Positions 62,332-64,000 of a stretch of 64,000 bases of DNA are shown here, piece by piece. The notes below the pieces were generated by a model. It did not search any database, was not told where the DNA came from, and saw only the letters and a program-made list of their open reading frames with translations. A program made the translations under genes and the position numbers. How positions within the stretch are numbered: the first letter of the stretch is position 1; each line of letters starts with the position of its first letter. Location of the stretch: the NCBI RefSeq assembly GCF_040654195.1, contig NZ_JBFAHM010000014.1:124001-188000 (forward strand), given 5' to 3'. Origin of the DNA: Hamadaea sp013361475. GTDB taxonomy: Bacteria > Actinomycetota > Actinomycetes > Mycobacteriales > Micromonosporaceae.

Positions 62332-62739
62332 ATGCCGCCGAAGGCACGCGCTGGGGCCGCCGTCAAGAAGGTCCGGCGTAAGGAACGCAAGAACGTCTCC
62401 CACGGGCAGGCGCACATCAAGAGCACCTTCAACAACACCATCGTGTCCATCACGGACCCGACCGGTGCCGTCATCTCCTGGGCCTCCGCCGGCCAGGTGG
62501 GCTTCAAGGGCTCCCGTAAGTCGACGCCGTTCGCCGCGCAGCTGGCCGCCGAGGCGGCCGCCCGTCGTGCCATGGAGCACGGCATGCGCAAGGTCGACGT
62601 GTTCGTCAAGGGCCCGGGCTCGGGCCGCGAGACCGCCATCCGTTCGCTGACCGCCGCGGGTCTCGAGGTCGGGGTCATCTCCGACGTCACGCCGCAGCCG
62701 CACAACGGATGCCGTCCGCCGAAGCGTCGTCGGGTCTAA
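62332..62739 (+). CDS. rpsK: 30S ribosomal protein S11 (uS11)
   Basis: The product is 135 aa. HIKSTFNNTIVSITDPTGAV and GFKGSRKSTPFAAQLAAEAA, ending PHNGCRPPKRRRV. AAGGAG upstream. Confidence 0.97.
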   Translation: MPPKARAGAAVKKVRRKERKNVSHGQAHIKSTFNNTIVSITDPTGAVISWASAGQVGFKGSRKSTPFAAQLAAEAAARRAMEHGMRKVDVFVKGPGSGRETAIRSLTAAGLEVGVISDVTPQPHNGCRPPKRRRV

Positions 62740-62755
62740 GGGGAGATAGAGGAAG

Positions 62756-63382
62756 ATGGCTCGTTACACCGGCGCTGACTGCCGCCGCTGCCGTCGCGAG
62801 AAGACCAAGCTGTTCCTGAAGGGCAGCAAGTGCGACGGGCCGAAGTGCCCGTTCGAGTCCCGGCCGTTCCCGCCGGGGCAGCACGGTCGCGGCCGCACCA
62901 AGGACACCGAATACCTGCTCCAGCTGCGCGAGAAGCAGAAGGCCCGCCGGATCTACGGCGTGCTGGAGAAGCAGTTCCGCACCTACTACGAGGAGGCCAA
63001 CCGCAAGGCTGGCAAGACCGGTGAGGTGCTGCTGCAGATTCTCGAGTCGCGGCTGGACAACGTGGTCTACCGGGCCGGCTACGCCAAGTCCCGTGACCAC
63101 GCCCGCCAGCTGGTCAAGCACGGTCACTTCACGGTGAACGGCAAGAAGGTCGACATCCCGTCGTACCGCGTCTCCGACCACGACATCGTCGAGGTCCGGG
63201 CGAAGTCGAAGGAGCTGACCCCGTTCCAGGTCGCGCAGGGCGAGGCGGGCAGCCGCACCGTTCCGGCGTGGCTCGAGGCGATCCCCAGCCAGCTCAAGAT
63301 CCTGGTCCACTCGCTGCCGGCCCGGGGTGCCATCGACACCCAGGTCCAGGAGCAGTTGATCGTCGAGCTCTACTCCAAGTAA
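62756..63382 (+). CDS. rpsD: 30S ribosomal protein S4 (uS4)
   Basis: The product is 208 aa. The N-terminal zinc-type motif CRRC...C...C (residues 9-31) is present. The S4 RNA-binding domain has RLDNVVYRAGYAKSRDHARQ and VNGKKVDIPSYRV. GGGGAGATAGAGGAAG upstream. Confidence 0.96.
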   Translation: MARYTGADCRRCRREKTKLFLKGSKCDGPKCPFESRPFPPGQHGRGRTKDTEYLLQLREKQKARRIYGVLEKQFRTYYEEANRKAGKTGEVLLQILESRLDNVVYRAGYAKSRDHARQLVKHGHFTVNGKKVDIPSYRVSDHDIVEVRAKSKELTPFQVAQGEAGSRTVPAWLEAIPSQLKILVHSLPARGAIDTQVQEQLIVELYSK

Positions 63383-63470
63383 GGGCTCCGGCCGGCGCGT
63401 CCGCAAGGGCGCGCCGGTCACTCACGGCGAGCGTCATATAGCGGGCGCTCCTGAAAGAGAAGAGAACGAA

Positions 63471-64000
63471 GTGCTCATCACGCAGCGGCCGACTCTCACC
63501 GAAGAGTCGATCAGCGAGGTTCGCTCCCGGTTCACCATCGAGCCGCTGGAGCCGGGCTTCGGCTACACGCTCGGCAACTCGCTCCGTCGTACCCTGCTCA
63601 GCTCGATCCCCGGCGCCGCCGTGACGAGCATCAAGGTCGACGGCGTCCTGCACGAGTTCACCACGATCCCCGGAGTCAAGGAGGACGTGGTCGAGCTGGT
63701 CATGAACGTCAAGGAGCTGTCGGTCAGCTCCGAGCACGACGAGCCGGTCAGCATGTACCTGCGCAAGCAGGGCCCGGGCGACGTCACCGCCGGTGACATC
63801 CAGCCCCCGGCCGGTGTCTCGGTGCACAACCCGGATCTGAAGCTGGCGACGCTGAACAGCAAGGGCCGGCTGGACATGGAGCTGACGGTCGAGCGCGGCC
63901 GGGGCTACGTGACGGCCGCGCAGAACAAGCAGGGTGGTGCGGAGATCGGCCGGATTCCGGTCGACTCGATCTACTCGCCCGTGCTCAAGGTGACGTACCG
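63471..64000 (+). CDS. rpoA: RNA polymerase alpha subunit (5' part)
   Basis: Partial: 176 codons before the window ends. It starts MLITQRPTLTEESISEVRSR (GTG) and has the assembly-domain motif GFGYTLGNSLRRTLLSSIPG and VKEDVVELVMNVKELSV. The C-terminal DNA-binding domain lies beyond the window. Last gene of the infA unit visible here. Confidence 0.96.
   Translation, partial: MLITQRPTLTEESISEVRSRFTIEPLEPGFGYTLGNSLRRTLLSSIPGAAVTSIKVDGVLHEFTTIPGVKEDVVELVMNVKELSVSSEHDEPVSMYLRKQGPGDVTAGDIQPPAGVSVHNPDLKLATLNSKGRLDMELTVERGRGYVTAAQNKQGGAEIGRIPVDSIYSPVLKVTY

Overview
High-GC (roughly two thirds G+C) chromosomal DNA from a filamentous-type actinobacterium, most likely Micromonosporaceae. The evidence is the gene order (tRNA-Thr, tRNA-Met, rpmG, tRNA-Trp, secE, nusG, rplKAJL, rpoBC, rpsLG, fusA, tuf, S10/spc, secY, adk, map, infA, rpoA), the TTG start of rpoB, the many GTG starts and the promoters of the form TTGnnn-17/19-TAnnnT. 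The genus cannot be fixed from this window alone.

Region 1 (1-2909) is the end of a cell-surface or glycan-type gene pair on the minus strand, bounded by a strong inverted repeat and a minus-strand tRNA-Arg. Region 2 (2991-8573) has a phosphofructokinase, then three tandem single-pass membrane proteins with similar extracytoplasmic domains (one with a 300-residue Pro/Gln/Gly/Tyr-rich disordered cytoplasmic arm), facing a polytopic membrane protein. Region 3 (8769-23576) is housekeeping and accessory metabolism: a TetR regulator with its divergent membrane target, serC, citA, pdxH, an MFS exporter, an aldose epimerase, a nitroreductase and an asparaginase sharing one promoter, an XRE/HbhA-like/DUF2516/hydrolase operon that parallels Mycobacterium tuberculosis Rv0474-Rv0476, AlaX, an EI24/CysZ-like protein, a FUSC-type exporter and HtpX. 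Region 4 (23577-27958) has a decayed SARP regulator, tRNA-Tyr, a YajQ-family protein, and a small secreted peptide encoded directly upstream of a membrane GAF-GGDEF-EAL protein.

Region 5 (28002-64000) is the transcription/translation core. It runs from tRNA-Thr to the 5' part of rpoA, nearly all on the plus strand. A convergent mannosyltransferase-like gene sits between rplL and rpoB, and two DUF4190-like membrane proteins lie between rpoC and rpsL. The units are separated by strong hairpins. The str and S10 leaders share an identical 25-nt sequence, with a degenerate copy upstream of infA, and rplJ has an L10-type leader with an attenuator.

At least a dozen genes carry a -10 hexamer 6-8 nt before the start codon and no Shine-Dalgarno sequence, so leaderless mRNAs are common here. 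The best candidate for something undescribed is the secreted double-DFEWG peptide plus c-di-GMP enzyme pair at 25195-27958. Next come the three-paralogue membrane cluster at 4439-8573, the shared ribosomal leader element, and a 75-bp palindromic element present twice in opposite orientation (21445-21519 and 61035-61109).
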